NCBI RefSeq assembly: GCF_003345255.1
Contig: NZ_CP029331.1
Location: 1,488,001-1,552,000 of the forward strand
Length of the DNA: 64,000 bases
Direction of reading: 5' to 3'
Origin: Pseudothauera hydrothermalis
GTDB lineage: Bacteria; Pseudomonadota; Gammaproteobacteria; Burkholderiales; Rhodocyclaceae
A program made the position numbers and the translations under genes. The notes under the pieces are model-generated. The model searched no databases. It saw only the letters and a list, made by a program, of their open reading frames with translations, and was not told where the DNA came from. The stretch's first letter is position 1. Each line of letters opens with the position of its first letter. Positions 38,933-50,475 of this stretch are shown here, one piece after another.

Positions 38933-40144
38933 ATGCTCAAGTTTCCGATCTATCTCGACTACTCAGCCACCACCCCGGTGGATCCGCGTGTGGCCGAAAA
39001 AATGATTCCCTGGCTCACCGAACATTTCGGCAACCCCGCCAGCCGCTCGCACGCTTACGGCTGGGAAGCGGAAAAGGCGGTGGAAAAGGCGCGCGAAGAG
39101 GTCGCGGCCCTGGTCAATGCCGACCCCAAGGAAATCATCTGGACCTCTGGCGCCACCGAATCCAATAACCTGGCCATCAAGGGCGCGGCGCATTTTTACC
39201 GGGGTAAAGGCCAGCATGTCATCACGGTGAAAACCGAGCACAAGGCAGTGCTCGACACCGTACGCGAACTGGAACGTGAAGGCTTTACCGCAACCTACCT
39301 GGATGTGCAGGAAAACGGCCTGATCGATCTCGATGCGCTGCGCGCGGCGATCCGGCCGGATACCACCTTGGTGTCGGTGATGTTCGTCAACAACGAGATC
39401 GGCGTCATCCAGCCCATCGCCGAAATTGGCGAACTGTGCCGGGAAAAGGGCATCGTCTTTCATGTCGATGCGGCCCAGGCCACCGGCAAGGTGGAGATCG
39501 ATCTGTCCGCGCTGAAGGTGGATTTGATGTCCTTCTCGGCGCACAAGACCTATGGCCCCAAAGGCATCGGCGCGCTCTATGTACGCCGCAAGCCGCGGGT
39601 GCGCCTGGAGGCGCAGATGCATGGCGGCGGCCATGAGCGCGGCCTGCGCTCGGGCACTTTGGCTACCCACCAAATCGTCGGTATGGGCGAAGCCTTCCGC
39701 ATTGCCCGCGAGGAAATGGCCGAAGAGAACAAGCGTATCCGCGCGCTGCGCGACAAACTGTTGCACGGGTTGCAAGACATCGAAGCAACTTACGTCAATG
39801 GCGATCTGGAGCACCGCGTCCCGCACAATCTGAACATCTCCTTCGCCTATGTCGAAGGCGAATCGCTGATCATGGCGATCAAAGATGTGGCGGTATCCAG
39901 CGGTTCGGCCTGCACTTCGGCCAGCCTGGAGCCCTCGTATGTGCTGCGCGCACTGGGTCGCGACGACGAACTGGCGCACAGCTCGATCCGCTTCACGATT
40001 GGGCGGTTTACCACCGAAGAAGAAATCGACTACACCATCGCGTTGCTGCACAAGAAGATCGGCAAACTGCGCGAACTCTCCCCGCTATGGGAGATGGTGC
40101 AAGAAGGCATCGATCTGAATACCGTGCAGTGGGCTGCGCACTGA
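38933..40144 (+). CDS. iscS: Cysteine desulfurase IscS
   Basis: Housekeeping sulfur donor for IscU, thiolation enzymes and others. ATG 38933 behind GGAGAG; 403 residues (404 in E. coli). PLP Lys205 is in [15 protein letters not shown]; the catalytic Cys327 is in [20 protein letters not shown]. The C-terminus [20 protein letters not shown] is the IscS tail that binds IscU. An upstream in-frame ATG at 38846 lies inside the previous gene and is not used. Confidence 0.97.
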   Translation: MLKFPIYLDYSATTPVDPRVAEKMIPWLTEHFGNPASRSHAYGWEAEKAVEKAREEVAALVNADPKEIIWTSGATESNNLAIKGAAHFYRGKGQHVITVKTEHKAVLDTVRELEREGFTATYLDVQENGLIDLDALRAAIRPDTTLVSVMFVNNEIGVIQPIAEIGELCREKGIVFHVDAAQATGKVEIDLSALKVDLMSFSAHKTYGPKGIGALYVRRKPRVRLEAQMHGGGHERGLRSGTLATHQIVGMGEAFRIAREEMAEENKRIRALRDKLLHGLQDIEATYVNGDLEHRVPHNLNISFAYVEGESLIMAIKDVAVSSGSACTSASLEPSYVLRALGRDDELAHSSIRFTIGRFTTEEEIDYTIALLHKKIGKLRELSPLWEMVQEGIDLNTVQWAAH

Positions 40145-40169
40145 GCGGCACGACACAGGAGAACACATC

Positions 40170-40553
40170 ATGGCATACAGCGACAAGGTTCTGGACCACT
40201 ACGAAAACCCCCGTAACGTCGGCTCTTTTGGCAAAGACGAAGAGGGCGTGGCCACCGGCATGGTGGGCGCGCCGGCCTGTGGCGACGTGATGAAGTTGCA
40301 GATCAAGGTCGGCAAAGACGGCATCATCGAAGACGCCAAATTCAAGACCTACGGCTGCGGTTCGGCCATCGCCTCGAGCTCGCTGGTAACCGAATGGGTC
40401 AAAGGCAAAACCCTGGACCAGGCACTGGAAATCAAAAACACCCAGATCGCCGAAGAGCTCGCCTTGCCGCCGGTGAAAATCCATTGCTCCATTCTTGCCG
40501 AGGACGCAATCAAGGCGGCGGTAGCCGATTACAAGAAAAAGTACCAAGCCTGA
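40170..40553 (+). CDS. iscU: Iron-sulfur scaffold IscU
   Basis: Scaffold on which [2Fe-2S] and [4Fe-4S] clusters are built. 127 residues. Cys37 with Asp39 ([13 protein letters not shown]), Cys63 ([13 protein letters not shown]) and Cys106 ([15 protein letters not shown]) are the cluster ligands; LPPVKIHC is the HscA recognition site. 25 nt after iscS with GGAG upstream. Confidence 0.97.
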   Translation: MAYSDKVLDHYENPRNVGSFGKDEEGVATGMVGAPACGDVMKLQIKVGKDGIIEDAKFKTYGCGSAIASSSLVTEWVKGKTLDQALEIKNTQIAEELALPPVKIHCSILAEDAIKAAVADYKKKYQA

Positions 40554-40573
40554 ATCACACGGGAGTCCGACAC

Positions 40574-40897
40574 ATGGGCGTCACTCTGAGCGAGCGGGCC
40601 GCCAAGCACGTCAGTAACTTCATCGCCAAGCGCGGCAAGGGGTTGGGCATTCGCCTGGGGGTGCGTACTTCGGGCTGTTCCGGCATGGCGTACAAGCTGG
40701 AGTTCGTCGACCAGACGCAAGATGACGATCTGGTGTTCGAAAGTCACGGTGTCAAAGTGGTGGTAGACCCGAAAAGCCTGCCCTATATCGACGGTACCGA
40801 GCTTGATTATGTGCGCGAAGGCTTGAACGAAGGTTTCAAGTTCAACAATCCGAACGTCAAGGATTCTTGCGGTTGCGGCGAGAGCTTCAATGTTTGA
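40574..40897 (+). CDS. iscA: A-type iron-sulfur carrier IscA
   Basis: 107 residues from ATG 40574 ([16 protein letters not shown]), where the family begins; longer in-frame starts lie inside iscU. Ligand cysteines: [14 protein letters not shown] and the C-terminal DSCGCGESF. Carrier of clusters or iron to 4Fe-4S apoproteins such as the aconitases encoded nearby. Confidence 0.96.
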   Translation: MGVTLSERAAKHVSNFIAKRGKGLGIRLGVRTSGCSGMAYKLEFVDQTQDDDLVFESHGVKVVVDPKSLPYIDGTELDYVREGLNEGFKFNNPNVKDSCGCGESFNV

Positions 40898-40912
40898 CGT
40901 AGGCCGCTGGGG

Positions 40913-41461
40913 ATGACGGAAACGGTCATGAGCATCGACCTCAAGCAGGATTTCTTTGCCTTGTTCGGCCTTCCGCGCCGTTTTGAGCTGGATGAAGCCG
41001 CACTGGCGCGCGCCTACCACGATTTACAAGGCGAGGTGCATCCAGACCGCTACGCGCATCTGCCCGACGCCGACAAGCGTCGCGCCATGCAGTGGGCCAC
41101 GCGGGTCAATGAGGGTTTGCAAACCCTGAAAAAGCCGCTGAACCGGGCCATTTACCTACTTCAACTGGCTGGCATCGACCCCGCGCTGGAAACCAACACC
41201 GCCATGTCCTCCGAGTTTCTGATGGAGCAGATGCAATGGCGCGAGGAATTGGAAGAGGCGCGCAGCGCAGGCGACGCAGATGAGCTTCAGCATTTGCATG
41301 AACGCCTGCGTCAACAAGGGCGCGACATGCTTGCCGAACTACGCTGTGCGCTGGACGAGCGGCACGACTTGCACGCGGCAGCCGAGATCGTGCGACGGCT
41401 GATGTTCATAGACAAACTTCAAGACCAAATCGACGACGCCCTCGAGGCGCTGGAAGACTGA
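40913..41461 (+). CDS. hscB: Co-chaperone HscB (Hsc20)
   Basis: J-domain protein that delivers IscU to HscA. 182 residues from ATG 40913; ATG 40928 is an equally good start giving [17 protein letters not shown]-domain with the HPD motif in [11 protein letters not shown], then a three-helix IscU-binding domain ([20 protein letters not shown]). It shares one base with hscA (TGATG), so the two are translationally coupled. Confidence 0.95.
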   Translation: MTETVMSIDLKQDFFALFGLPRRFELDEAALARAYHDLQGEVHPDRYAHLPDADKRRAMQWATRVNEGLQTLKKPLNRAIYLLQLAGIDPALETNTAMSSEFLMEQMQWREELEEARSAGDADELQHLHERLRQQGRDMLAELRCALDERHDLHAAAEIVRRLMFIDKLQDQIDDALEALED

Positions 41462-43329
41462 TGGCATTGCTGCAAATCGCCGAACCCGGCATGTCCACCG
41501 AACCCCACCGTCACCGTCTGGCGGCCGGGATCGACCTGGGCACGACCAACTCCCTGGTGGCCACGGTGCGTAACGGCATCGCGGTGTGCTTGGCCGATGA
41601 GCACGGCCGCACGATGCTGCCTTCTGCGGTGCATTACAAGGCCGACGGCAGCATCGAAGTCGGGCGCGCGGCGCTCGAAGCACAAGCCCAGGATCCGCGC
41701 AACACCATTGTCTCGGTCAAGCGTTTCATGGGTCGTGGCATCAAGGATGTTGCCCATGTCGAATCCAGTCCATACGACTTTGTGGATATGCCGGGCATGG
41801 TCCGCCTGCGCACGGTGCAGGGCATCAAAAGTCCGGTAGAGGTCTCGGCGGAAATCCTCAAAGTGCTGCGCGCGCGTGCCGAAGCTTCACTGGGCGGCGA
41901 GTTGAGCGGAGTGGTCATTACCGTGCCGGCTTATTTCGACGATGCGCAGCGTCAGGCGACCAAGGATGCCGCTACCCTGGCGGGGCTGAACGTGCTGCGC
42001 CTGCTCAACGAGCCGACCGCAGCGGCGGTCGCATACGGGCTGGACAACGCAGCCGAAGGCATTTACGCAGTCTATGACCTTGGTGGCGGCACCTTCGATG
42101 TTTCCATCCTCAAGCTGTCACGCGGGGTATTCGAGGTGCTGGCCACCCATGGCGATGCCGCACTGGGCGGAGACGATTTCGATCACCGACTGTTTTGCTG
42201 GATCCTGGACAAATCCGGCATCGCCCCCCCGTCGTCCGAAGATGCCCGGCGGCTGCTGATGAAGGCGAGGGAGGTCAAGGAACTACTCTCGGTCAGTGAG
42301 GAGGCGGCGCTGAACGTGGCCTTGGACAGCGGCGAAGAGGTCAATCTGACGGTCAGTCGCAGCGAATTCGAGCACATGACCGAGCATCTGGTGAAGAAAA
42401 CTTTGACGCCGATGCGCAAGGCCCTGCGTGACGCCGAACTGACTCCGGCGGATGTCAAGGGCGTAGTCATGGTCGGTGGCGCGACCCGGATGCCGCAAAT
42501 TCAACGCTCGGTAGCGGAGTTTTTTGGCCAGGAGCCTTTGACCAATCTCGACCCCGATAAAGTGGTGGCGCTGGGTGCGGCCATTCAGGCCAACGCGCTG
42601 GTGGGCAATCGCAAGGACGAGGATGACTGGCTGCTGCTCGACGTCATTCCCTTGTCGCTCGGCCTTGAGACCATGGGGGGATTGACCGAGAAGGTGATCC
42701 CGCGCAATTCCACCATACCGATTGCACGCGCGCAGGAATTTACCACCTTCAAGGACGGGCAAACCGCGATGGCCTTTCACGTGGTGCAGGGCGAGCGCGA
42801 GCTGGTGTCCGATTGTCGCTCGCTGGCACGTTTCGAGCTGCGCGGCATTCCGCCGATGGCCGCCGGTGCCGCGCGGGTCAGAGTCACCTTTCAGGTCGAC
42901 GCCGACGGTTTGCTCTCGGTGTCGGCGCGCGAAATGTCTTCCGGGGTGGAGGCCAGCGTGCTGGTCAAACCTTCCTATGGCCTGACCGATGAGGAAATCG
43001 CCGGAATGCTGCGCGAAGGGGTCGAACATGCCGGTCAAGACATGCTGGCGCGTGCGCTGCGGGAGCAGCAAGTCGAAGCCGACCGGCTACTCGAAGCCAC
43101 CGCACAGGCGCTGGAGCAAGACGGCGATCTGCTCGACGCTACCGAGCGCAGCGCCATCGATGCCGCCATCGCAGCGCTGCGCCAAGCCCGTGAGGGCGAT
43201 GACCATCGCCTGATCAAGCAACACATCGACGCGCTGACGCGCGCCACCGACGAATTCGCCGCCCGGCGCATGGACCGCAGTGTGCGCACCGCTCTGGCCG
43301 GGCATAAAGTCGACGAGATCGAACTATGA
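41461..43329 (+). CDS. hscA: Fe-S protein chaperone HscA
   Basis: Specialised Hsp70 for cluster transfer from IscU. 622 residues. The start [12 protein letters not shown] matches the E. coli protein almost exactly. ATPase signatures are [35 protein letters not shown] and [20 protein letters not shown]; a substrate-binding domain and helical lid follow. It overlaps fdx by four bases (ATGA). Confidence 0.97.
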   Translation: MALLQIAEPGMSTEPHRHRLAAGIDLGTTNSLVATVRNGIAVCLADEHGRTMLPSAVHYKADGSIEVGRAALEAQAQDPRNTIVSVKRFMGRGIKDVAHVESSPYDFVDMPGMVRLRTVQGIKSPVEVSAEILKVLRARAEASLGGELSGVVITVPAYFDDAQRQATKDAATLAGLNVLRLLNEPTAAAVAYGLDNAAEGIYAVYDLGGGTFDVSILKLSRGVFEVLATHGDAALGGDDFDHRLFCWILDKSGIAPPSSEDARRLLMKAREVKELLSVSEEAALNVALDSGEEVNLTVSRSEFEHMTEHLVKKTLTPMRKALRDAELTPADVKGVVMVGGATRMPQIQRSVAEFFGQEPLTNLDPDKVVALGAAIQANALVGNRKDEDDWLLLDVIPLSLGLETMGGLTEKVIPRNSTIPIARAQEFTTFKDGQTAMAFHVVQGERELVSDCRSLARFELRGIPPMAAGAARVRVTFQVDADGLLSVSAREMSSGVEASVLVKPSYGLTDEEIAGMLREGVEHAGQDMLARALREQQVEADRLLEATAQALEQDGDLLDATERSAIDAAIAALRQAREGDDHRLIKQHIDALTRATDEFAARRMDRSVRTALAGHKVDEIEL

Positions 43330-43670
43330 CCCAGATCATTGTACTGCCTCATGTCGAGCTATGCCCGGAGGGTGCGGTCATCGAGGCCACGCCGGGTGAA
43401 TCGATCTGCGACAGCCTGCTCAATAACGGCATCGAAATCGAACACGCGTGCGAAAAATCCTGTGCATGCACCACCTGTCATGTGATCGTGCGCGAAGGCT
43501 TCGAATCGCTCAATGAGGCCGAAGAGGAAGAGGAAGATTTGCTCGACAAGGCCTGGGGGCTGGAACCGCACTCGCGTCTGTCCTGCCAGGCCATCGTTGG
43601 CGACACCCCGTTGGTGATTGAAATTCCGCGCTACACCATCAACATGGCTCGGGAGGGCAAACACGGATGA
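43326..43670 (+). CDS. fdx: [2Fe-2S] ferredoxin of the ISC system
   Basis: Electron donor for cluster assembly. 114 residues. Ligands Cys42, Cys48, Cys51 and Cys87 ([15 protein letters not shown] and [11 protein letters not shown]), with the extra non-ligand Cys46 typical of Isc ferredoxins. Overlaps hscA and iscX by four bases each, so the three are translated in a coupled way. Confidence 0.97.
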   Translation: MTQIIVLPHVELCPEGAVIEATPGESICDSLLNNGIEIEHACEKSCACTTCHVIVREGFESLNEAEEEEEDLLDKAWGLEPHSRLSCQAIVGDTPLVIEIPRYTINMAREGKHG

Positions 43671-43861
43671 AATGGACCGAAGTCGAAGAAATCGCCATCC
43701 AACTGGCCGATGCGCATCCGGAGGTCGACCCGATGAGAGTGAATTTTGTCGATCTGATGAACTGGGTCATCGCGCTGCCCGAATTCGACGACGATCCCAA
43801 GCACTGCGGTGAGCGGATTCTGGAAGCCATCCAACAGGCTTGGATCAATGAAAAATCCTGA
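43667..43861 (+). CDS. iscX: IscX
   Basis: 64-residue acidic protein ([40 protein letters not shown]) that binds IscS and modulates desulfuration. Full family length. Ends 8 nt before the glutathione peroxidase gene, which is therefore probably part of the same transcript. Confidence 0.96.
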   Translation: MKWTEVEEIAIQLADAHPEVDPMRVNFVDLMNWVIALPEFDDDPKHCGERILEAIQQAWINEKS

Positions 43862-43869
43862 CTGACATC

Positions 43870-44373
43870 ATGAACGGCGCGAGCACGGTTTTTGAATTCA
43901 CCCTGCGTGCGCTCGATGGCCAACCCATGCCACTTGCGCGTTATCGCGGGCAGGTACTGCTGCTGGTCAATGTCGCCAGCCAATGCGGTCTGACCCCGCA
44001 GTATGCGGGTCTGCAGCGGCTACAGGACACCTTCGCCGACCGCGGGTTTACCGTCATCGGTTTTCCGTGCAACCAATTTGGCGGCCAGGAACCGGGTGAT
44101 GCGGCGCAGATTGCTGCGTTTTGCGAGAAAAACTATGGCGTGAGTTTTCCGTTGAGCGAGAAAATCGATGTCAATGGCCCCAGCGCGCATCCGCTTTACC
44201 AATGGCTGTGCGCCGCCGCGCCAGGCGTTTTGGGTACCGAAGCCATCAAATGGAACTTCACCAAGTTTCTGACCGATCGCCAGGGCAGGGTGGTTGCCCG
44301 TTATGCACCGACCACCACGCCCGAAGCGCTGGTGTGCGACATCGACAAACTGCTCGATGCCCCGACCGGCTGA
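43870..44373 (+). CDS. Glutathione/thioredoxin peroxidase (BtuE/Gpx type)
   Basis: Reduces hydrogen and lipid peroxides. 167 residues. Peroxidatic Cys39 in NVASQCGLTPQY, then GFPCNQFGGQEPG with the Gln of the triad and a possible resolving Cys, and KWNFTKFLTDRQG with Trp/Asn. No selenocysteine. Immediately after iscX, so oxidant defence seems to be added to the iron-sulfur operon. Ends convergently against the response regulator. Confidence 0.92.
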   Translation: MNGASTVFEFTLRALDGQPMPLARYRGQVLLLVNVASQCGLTPQYAGLQRLQDTFADRGFTVIGFPCNQFGGQEPGDAAQIAAFCEKNYGVSFPLSEKIDVNGPSAHPLYQWLCAAAPGVLGTEAIKWNFTKFLTDRQGRVVARYAPTTTPEALVCDIDKLLDAPTG

Positions 44374-44385
44374 GCCCAGCCGGCC

Positions 44386-44841
44386 TCAGTAGCTGCTGCC
44401 GGTGGCGTCGGCAGACTCGTTGAGCGACAGCCAGTACACGCCCATCTGTCCCACTGCCTGAATGAAGCGCTCAAAGTCCACCGGCTTGCGGATATAACTA
44501 TTGGCGCCCAGGCGGTAGGCTTCGCGGATGTCCTGAAGCTCGCGCGAAGTGGTCAGCACCACGACCGGTAAAAGTGCGGTACGTTCATCTGCGCGGATGC
44601 GGCGCAACACCTCCAAACCGTCGATGCGTGGGAGTTTGAGGTCGAGCAATATGACCGCCGGCATGGTGGCCGCATCCCGACCGGCGTGGCTGCCGGTACC
44701 GAATAGATAATCGATGGCTTCAACGCCATCGCGCGCGACCACCACCGGATTGTCGATTTGATTCTTGCTAAACGCCCGTAAGGTCAAAGCCTCGTCGTCC
44801 GGGTTGTCTTCGACCAGCAAAATGGGACGTCCGGGAGGCAT
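44386..44841 (-). CDS. Single-domain response regulator (Rcp1-like)
   Basis: 151 residues, one receiver domain only: ILLVEDNPDDEALTLRAFSK with the acidic pair, ILLDLKLPRIDGLEVLRRIR with the phospho-acceptor Asp, VVLTTSRELQDIREAYRLGA with the conserved Thr, and YIRKPVDFERF with the Lys-Pro. The EDNPDDEALT start is typical of Rcp1-like regulators paired with phytochrome or other hybrid kinases; no kinase is nearby. Nine nt after prmB, probably the end of the dap operon. Confidence 0.9.
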   Translation of the reverse strand: MPPGRPILLVEDNPDDEALTLRAFSKNQIDNPVVVARDGVEAIDYLFGTGSHAGRDAATMPAVILLDLKLPRIDGLEVLRRIRADERTALLPVVVLTTSRELQDIREAYRLGANSYIRKPVDFERFIQAVGQMGVYWLSLNESADATGSSY

Positions 44842-44850
44842 GGCTTTCTC

Positions 44851-45789
44851 CTAAGGTATGTCTTCATCGCGCAGAACGAACACCACATCGTCGCCGCCCT
44901 GGGTCGACAGCCACACCAAGGGCAGGTCAGGAAAGGCCTGTTCCACGATGGAACGATTATGGCCGATTTCCACGGCCAGAATGCCGCCGGGGTTGAGGTG
45001 TTGCTTGCTTTCGGTCAGTAAGCGACGCACCACGTCGAGTCCATCTTCGCCCGCACCCAGCGCCATTTGCGGCTCATGCAGGTATTCCGCGGGCAGACGG
45101 GCCATTGCCTCGGCAGTAACATAAGGCGGGTTGCAAACGATGAGGTCGAAGCGCCGACCGTCCAGTCCGCTGAACACGTCGCTGCGGACCAGTTCGATAC
45201 GCGTTTGCAGCCCGTAGTCGCATACGTTGCGGTGTGCAACCGCGAGCGCATCCGCGGATAAATCGGCCGCCACGATATTGGCCTGCGGAAAGGCGTGTGC
45301 CATGAGCACCGCCAAACAGCCCGAACCGGTGCATAGATCCAGCGCACTGCCAATTGCTTCCGGGTCAGCCACCCAAGGTGCCAGCGCGTCTTCGAGCAGT
45401 TCGGCAAAAAACGAGCGCGGCACGATGACCCGCTCATCCACATAAAAGCGGAATTCGCCCAGCCATGCTTCATTGACCAGATAGGCGGTCGGCACCCGTT
45501 CGTCTACCCGACGGTTGATGCGCGTGTAGAGCTCATCACGTTCTTCGGCGGTGATACAGGCATCCAGAAAGGGCTCCAGGCGATCCAGCGGCAGGTTCAG
45601 TGTCGCCAGGATCAGCCAGACCGCTTCATCGTAAGCATCATTGCAGCCGTGACCAAAGAAAACCCGGCCTCGATTGAAACGGGTGACCGCATAGCGCAGC
45701 CAGTCGCGGACGGTGACCAGCTCGGCCAGCGGACCGTGTTCATGGATGTGGTCGTCGTGATGATCGTGTTCGGGAAGAGCGGTATTCAT
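44851..45789 (-). CDS. prmB: 50S ribosomal protein L3 glutamine methyltransferase PrmB
   Basis: N5-methylates a glutamine in ribosomal protein L3. 312 residues from ATG 45789. SAM motif: ALDLCTGSGCLAVLMAHAF; catalytic DLIVCNPPYVTAEAM. The first 20 residues contain a His/Asp-rich tract, EHDHHDDHIHEHG, before the normal helical domain (ELVTVRDWLRYAVTRFNRGR, GHGCNDAYDEAVWL). Separated from dapE by 7 nt. Confidence 0.92.
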   Translation of the reverse strand: MNTALPEHDHHDDHIHEHGPLAELVTVRDWLRYAVTRFNRGRVFFGHGCNDAYDEAVWLILATLNLPLDRLEPFLDACITAEERDELYTRINRRVDERVPTAYLVNEAWLGEFRFYVDERVIVPRSFFAELLEDALAPWVADPEAIGSALDLCTGSGCLAVLMAHAFPQANIVAADLSADALAVAHRNVCDYGLQTRIELVRSDVFSGLDGRRFDLIVCNPPYVTAEAMARLPAEYLHEPQMALGAGEDGLDVVRRLLTESKQHLNPGGILAVEIGHNRSIVEQAFPDLPLVWLSTQGGDDVVFVLRDEDIP

Positions 45790-45796
45790 TGCAGTT

Positions 45797-46984
<1,188 letters not shown>

Positions 46985-47030
46985 CTAAGGCCTTGCGCAC
47001 CCGGTTGCGCGCTAGGTATCGAGGCCGGTA

Positions 47031-48206
47031 TCAATCGTCCATGTGCAAGGTGAACTCACGGAAAGACGTGCCGTCCGGTTGGGTGCGCTCAAAGTCGATG
47101 ATCGGCGTGCCTTGGCCGCCCTGGGGTTGGGTGTCGGTGGAGGCAAGCTGGGCGTTGTTGATCAACCAGTGCAGGTTGGTCGGTGAATCGGCATTGGCCA
47201 GCGCCTCGTCCAGGGTGATGGTCTTGCTGTGGAAGAGATTGAACAAATCCTGTTCAAAGGTTTGCGAACCCGGTGCCAGGCTCTGCTCCATGGCTTCCTT
47301 GACCCCGTTCAGCTCACCGCGCTCGATCAACTCGGCGATATGGCGGGTATTCATCAGAATTTCCACGGCTGGAATGCGCTTGCCGTCGGGTTTGCGCACC
47401 AGACGCTGGGAAACGATGCATTTGAGCGCAACCGCCAGATCCAGATAGAGCAGGGGACGGTTTTCCAGCGGAAAGAAGTTCACGATGCGATTGAGCGCAT
47501 GATAGGCGTTATTGGCGTGCAGCGTGGCCAAGCACAAATGCCCGGTTTGCGAGTAGGCCAGCGCGGCCTGCATGGTTTCGCGGTCGCGGATTTCGCCGAT
47601 CAGAATGCAGTCTGGAGCCTGGCGCATGGCATTACGCAGCGCCTCGTGCCAACTGTGGGTGTCGATTCCCACCTCGCGCTGGTTCACGACCGATTTGCGG
47701 TGCTTGAACAGGTACTCGATCGGGTCCTCGACGGTCAGGATATGTCCGGATTTGTTGCGGTTGCGGTGGTCGATCATCGAGGCCAGGGTCGTGGATTTGC
47801 CCGAACCGGTCGCCCCCACCACCAGCACCAGACCGCGTTTTTCCATGACCACATCGGCCAGCACCGGCGGCAACCCCAGCGCCTCCAGCGAAGGAATATC
47901 GCCCTGGATGTAGCGCACCACCACGCCAATGCTGTTGCGTTGCCAGAATACATTGACCCGGAAGTTGCCCAGATCCCGCCGCCCGAAAGAGAGATTGAGC
48001 TCTTTGTCGCGTTCAAAACGCTCGATCTGCTCCGCACTCATCATCTCGTAGATCATCCGCTTGATCATGGACGGCTCCATGACCTGCTGGTTGATCGGCA
48101 TGGTGTGCCCCTGAATCTTGATGTGGATGGGCGCACCGGCCGAGATGAAGATATCCGAAGCCTGCTTGTCGGCCATCAGTTGAAACAGCTTGTCGAACAT
48201 CATCAT
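47031..48206 (-). CDS. pilU: Twitching motility ATPase PilU
   Basis: Hexameric ATPase that assists PilT in retracting type IV pili. 391 residues. N-terminal FDKLFQLMADKQASDIFISA, Walker A VVGATGSGKSTTLASMIDHR, Asp box TVEDPIEYLFKHRKS, Walker B CILIGEIRDRETMQAA, His box HLCLATLHANNAYHALN. The C-terminus, longer than PilT and with QGGQGTPIIDFERTQ, marks it as PilU. No pilT or other pil gene is in the window; it lies within the dap cluster (36 nt after dapD). Confidence 0.92.
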   Translation of the reverse strand: MMMFDKLFQLMADKQASDIFISAGAPIHIKIQGHTMPINQQVMEPSMIKRMIYEMMSAEQIERFERDKELNLSFGRRDLGNFRVNVFWQRNSIGVVVRYIQGDIPSLEALGLPPVLADVVMEKRGLVLVVGATGSGKSTTLASMIDHRNRNKSGHILTVEDPIEYLFKHRKSVVNQREVGIDTHSWHEALRNAMRQAPDCILIGEIRDRETMQAALAYSQTGHLCLATLHANNAYHALNRIVNFFPLENRPLLYLDLAVALKCIVSQRLVRKPDGKRIPAVEILMNTRHIAELIERGELNGVKEAMEQSLAPGSQTFEQDLFNLFHSKTITLDEALANADSPTNLHWLINNAQLASTDTQPQGGQGTPIIDFERTQPDGTSFREFTLHMDD

Positions 48207-48242
48207 CGGTGCAGGCTCCGGATCGAGACGGGAGTACGGGAC

Positions 48243-49064
48243 TTACGCGCCGCGCAGCAGCTCGTTGATGGCGGTCTTGGCGCGGGTTTGGGCGTCGACC
48301 TTCTTGACGATCACCGCACAGTACAGGCTGTATTTACCGTCGGCCGAAGGCAAGCTGCCAGGCACCACGACCGACCCCGCGGGGACCCGGCCGTAATGGA
48401 TTTCGCCGGTCTCACGGTCATAGATCTTGGTGCTTTGGCCGATGTACACCCCCATCGACAGCACCGCATTCTCCTCGACGATCACGCCCTCGACCACTTC
48501 GGAGCGCGCGCCGATGAACACATTATCTTCGATGATCACCGGGCCGGCCTGCACCGGCTCCAGCACGCCGCCGATGCCCACACCACCGGATAGATGCACG
48601 TTTTTGCCGATCTGCGCGCAGGAACCCACGGTGGCCCAGGTATCCACCATGGTGCCTTCATCCACGTAGGCGCCAATGTTCACGTAGGAGGGCATCAGCA
48701 CCACGTTCTTGGCAATATAGCTGCCCTTGCGCACCACCGCCGGCGGCACCACGCGGAAGCCGCCCTGCTGGAACTGTTCCGGGGTGTAGTCGCCGAACTT
48801 GGTCGGCACCTTGTCGAAGAAATTGAGACTGCCGGCCGGCATCGGTTCGTTGTCGCGCAGACGGAAGGAGATCAGTACCGCTTTCTTGATCCACTGGTTG
48901 ACCACCCACTGGCCTTCTTTCTTTTCCGCCACCCGCAGGGTGCCGGCATCCAGGCCGGCAATCACCTGGGCGACCGCATCGCGCACCTCGGCGGTGGCGG
49001 CAGCCGGCGACAGGCTGGCACGGTTCTCGAAGGCGTCGTCGATGATCTTTTGCAGTGCTTGCAT
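48243..49064 (-). CDS. dapD: Tetrahydrodipicolinate N-succinyltransferase
   Basis: Succinylates tetrahydrodipicolinate, first step of the succinylase branch to diaminopimelate. 273 residues. N-terminal helical domain ([20 protein letters not shown]) and a left-handed beta helix ([60 protein letters not shown]). Lies 17 nt after dapC. Confidence 0.96.
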   Translation of the reverse strand: MQALQKIIDDAFENRASLSPAAATAEVRDAVAQVIAGLDAGTLRVAEKKEGQWVVNQWIKKAVLISFRLRDNEPMPAGSLNFFDKVPTKFGDYTPEQFQQGGFRVVPPAVVRKGSYIAKNVVLMPSYVNIGAYVDEGTMVDTWATVGSCAQIGKNVHLSGGVGIGGVLEPVQAGPVIIEDNVFIGARSEVVEGVIVEENAVLSMGVYIGQSTKIYDRETGEIHYGRVPAGSVVVPGSLPSADGKYSLYCAVIVKKVDAQTRAKTAINELLRGA

Positions 49065-49081
49065 GGGGGACTATCCGTTGT

Positions 49082-50278
49082 TCAAAGTTTTTGACAGAAG
49101 GCGACGATGCGCTCGGCCGCTTCCAGACATTCGCCGGGTTCGGCCACCAGCGCGATGCGCACATAGTTTTCGCCGGGATTGATGCCGGCAGCCTCACGTG
49201 CAAGAAAGCTGCCGGGCAGGACGGTCACATTATATTCAGCCTGCAGCCGGCGGGCGAACTCGGTATCCGCGATGGGTGTGCGAGCCCACAGGTAGAAGCC
49301 GGCGTCCGGCCGTTCGACCTCCAGCCAGGGGGCGAGCAGCGGCGTGATGCGGTCGAATTTCTCGCGGTAGAGCCGACGGTTTTCCAGCACATGCGCTTCG
49401 TCGCTCCAGGCTGCAACCGAAGCGGCCTGCACCGCCGGGCTCATCGCGCAACCATGGTAGGTGCGATAACGCAAGAAGTTTTTGAGCAGTTTTGCATCGC
49501 CGGCCACGAAGCCGGAGCGCATGCCCGGCACGTTGGAGCGCTTGGACAGGCTGGAAAACATGACGATGTTGCCAAAGTCGCTGCGCCCCAGCCGGTGCGC
49601 GGCCTGTAGCGCCCCCAGCGGCGGGTTGTGTTCGTCGAAGTAGATCTCGGAATAGCACTCGTCGGCCGCAATCGCGAAGCCGTAGCGGTCGGCACGCTCG
49701 AAGAGATCGCCCCATTCGTCCAGCGACAACACCCGGCCGGTGGGGTTGCCGGGCGAGCAGACGAACACTAGCTGTACATCGCGCCAGACGGATTCCGGCA
49801 CCGAATCGAAATTCGGCCCAAAACGCTCGCCGCCGGCCGTATTGTTGAGGAACACCGGCTCGGCGCCTGCCAGCAGGGCCGCGCCTTCGTAGATCTGATA
49901 AAACGGGTTGGGTGAGAGCACCTTGGCGCCCGGCCTGCTGCCGTCGAGCACGCACTGAGCAAAAGCGAACAGCGCCTCGCGCGAGCCATTGACCGGTAGC
50001 ACCTGGGTGCCGGCATCCATCGCCGGCAGGCCGTAGCGGCGCATCAGCCAACCGGCGATCGCTTCGCGCAGCGCGTCCGAGCCCTGCGTGGTGGGGTAGG
50101 TGGCTAGGCCGCCCAGGTTATCGGCCAGCGCCTGCAGGATGAAAGTCGGCGTTGGGTGTTGAGGTTCGCCAATGGATAGACGGATCGGTTTCAAACCGGT
50201 TGGCGGCGCGATGCCTTGGAACAAGGCGCGTAGCTTTTCGAACGGGTAAGGCTGCAGACGGGAAAGATTCGGATTCAC
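49082..50278 (-). CDS. dapC: Succinyldiaminopimelate transaminase DapC
   Basis: Class I/II PLP aminotransferase converting the succinyl keto-pimelate made after DapD. 398 residues from GTG 50278 (NPNLSRLQPYPFEKLRAL), the usual start in betaproteobacteria. PLP region: SSLSKRSNVPGMRSGF with the Schiff-base Lys, VCSPGNPTGRVLS, and AADECYSEIYFDEH. Genomic position before dapD supports DapC rather than another aminotransferase. The 197-bp gap to smc is divergent; a weak TATCAT near 50397 may serve smc. Confidence 0.93.
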   Translation of the reverse strand: MNPNLSRLQPYPFEKLRALFQGIAPPTGLKPIRLSIGEPQHPTPTFILQALADNLGGLATYPTTQGSDALREAIAGWLMRRYGLPAMDAGTQVLPVNGSREALFAFAQCVLDGSRPGAKVLSPNPFYQIYEGAALLAGAEPVFLNNTAGGERFGPNFDSVPESVWRDVQLVFVCSPGNPTGRVLSLDEWGDLFERADRYGFAIAADECYSEIYFDEHNPPLGALQAAHRLGRSDFGNIVMFSSLSKRSNVPGMRSGFVAGDAKLLKNFLRYRTYHGCAMSPAVQAASVAAWSDEAHVLENRRLYREKFDRITPLLAPWLEVERPDAGFYLWARTPIADTEFARRLQAEYNVTVLPGSFLAREAAGINPGENYVRIALVAEPGECLEAAERIVAFCQKL

Positions 50279-50475
50279 GGCGGTGATCGGGTCAAAGACG
50301 GGGCAGGGCCGGCGTGCCCATGATCGCGGCACGGTGTCGGGCCCGGATGCCGGCTCCCAAGCCGGCGCAGGTAACAGGTGAAAAGGTTGGAAATGGTATC
50401 ATGGCGCGCTTTGCGCCCAAGCAGGCGGGTCACAGAACGCCGCCTGCCGCCTGCCGAATCCGATACCGACCCGAC

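Noticed and set aside
50401-50475. ATG 50401 as the smc start
   Set aside because: In frame, but the 25 extra residues (ARFAPKQAGHR...) do not look like an Smc N-terminus; the family starts at RLSKLKLAGFKTF encoded from GTG 50476.
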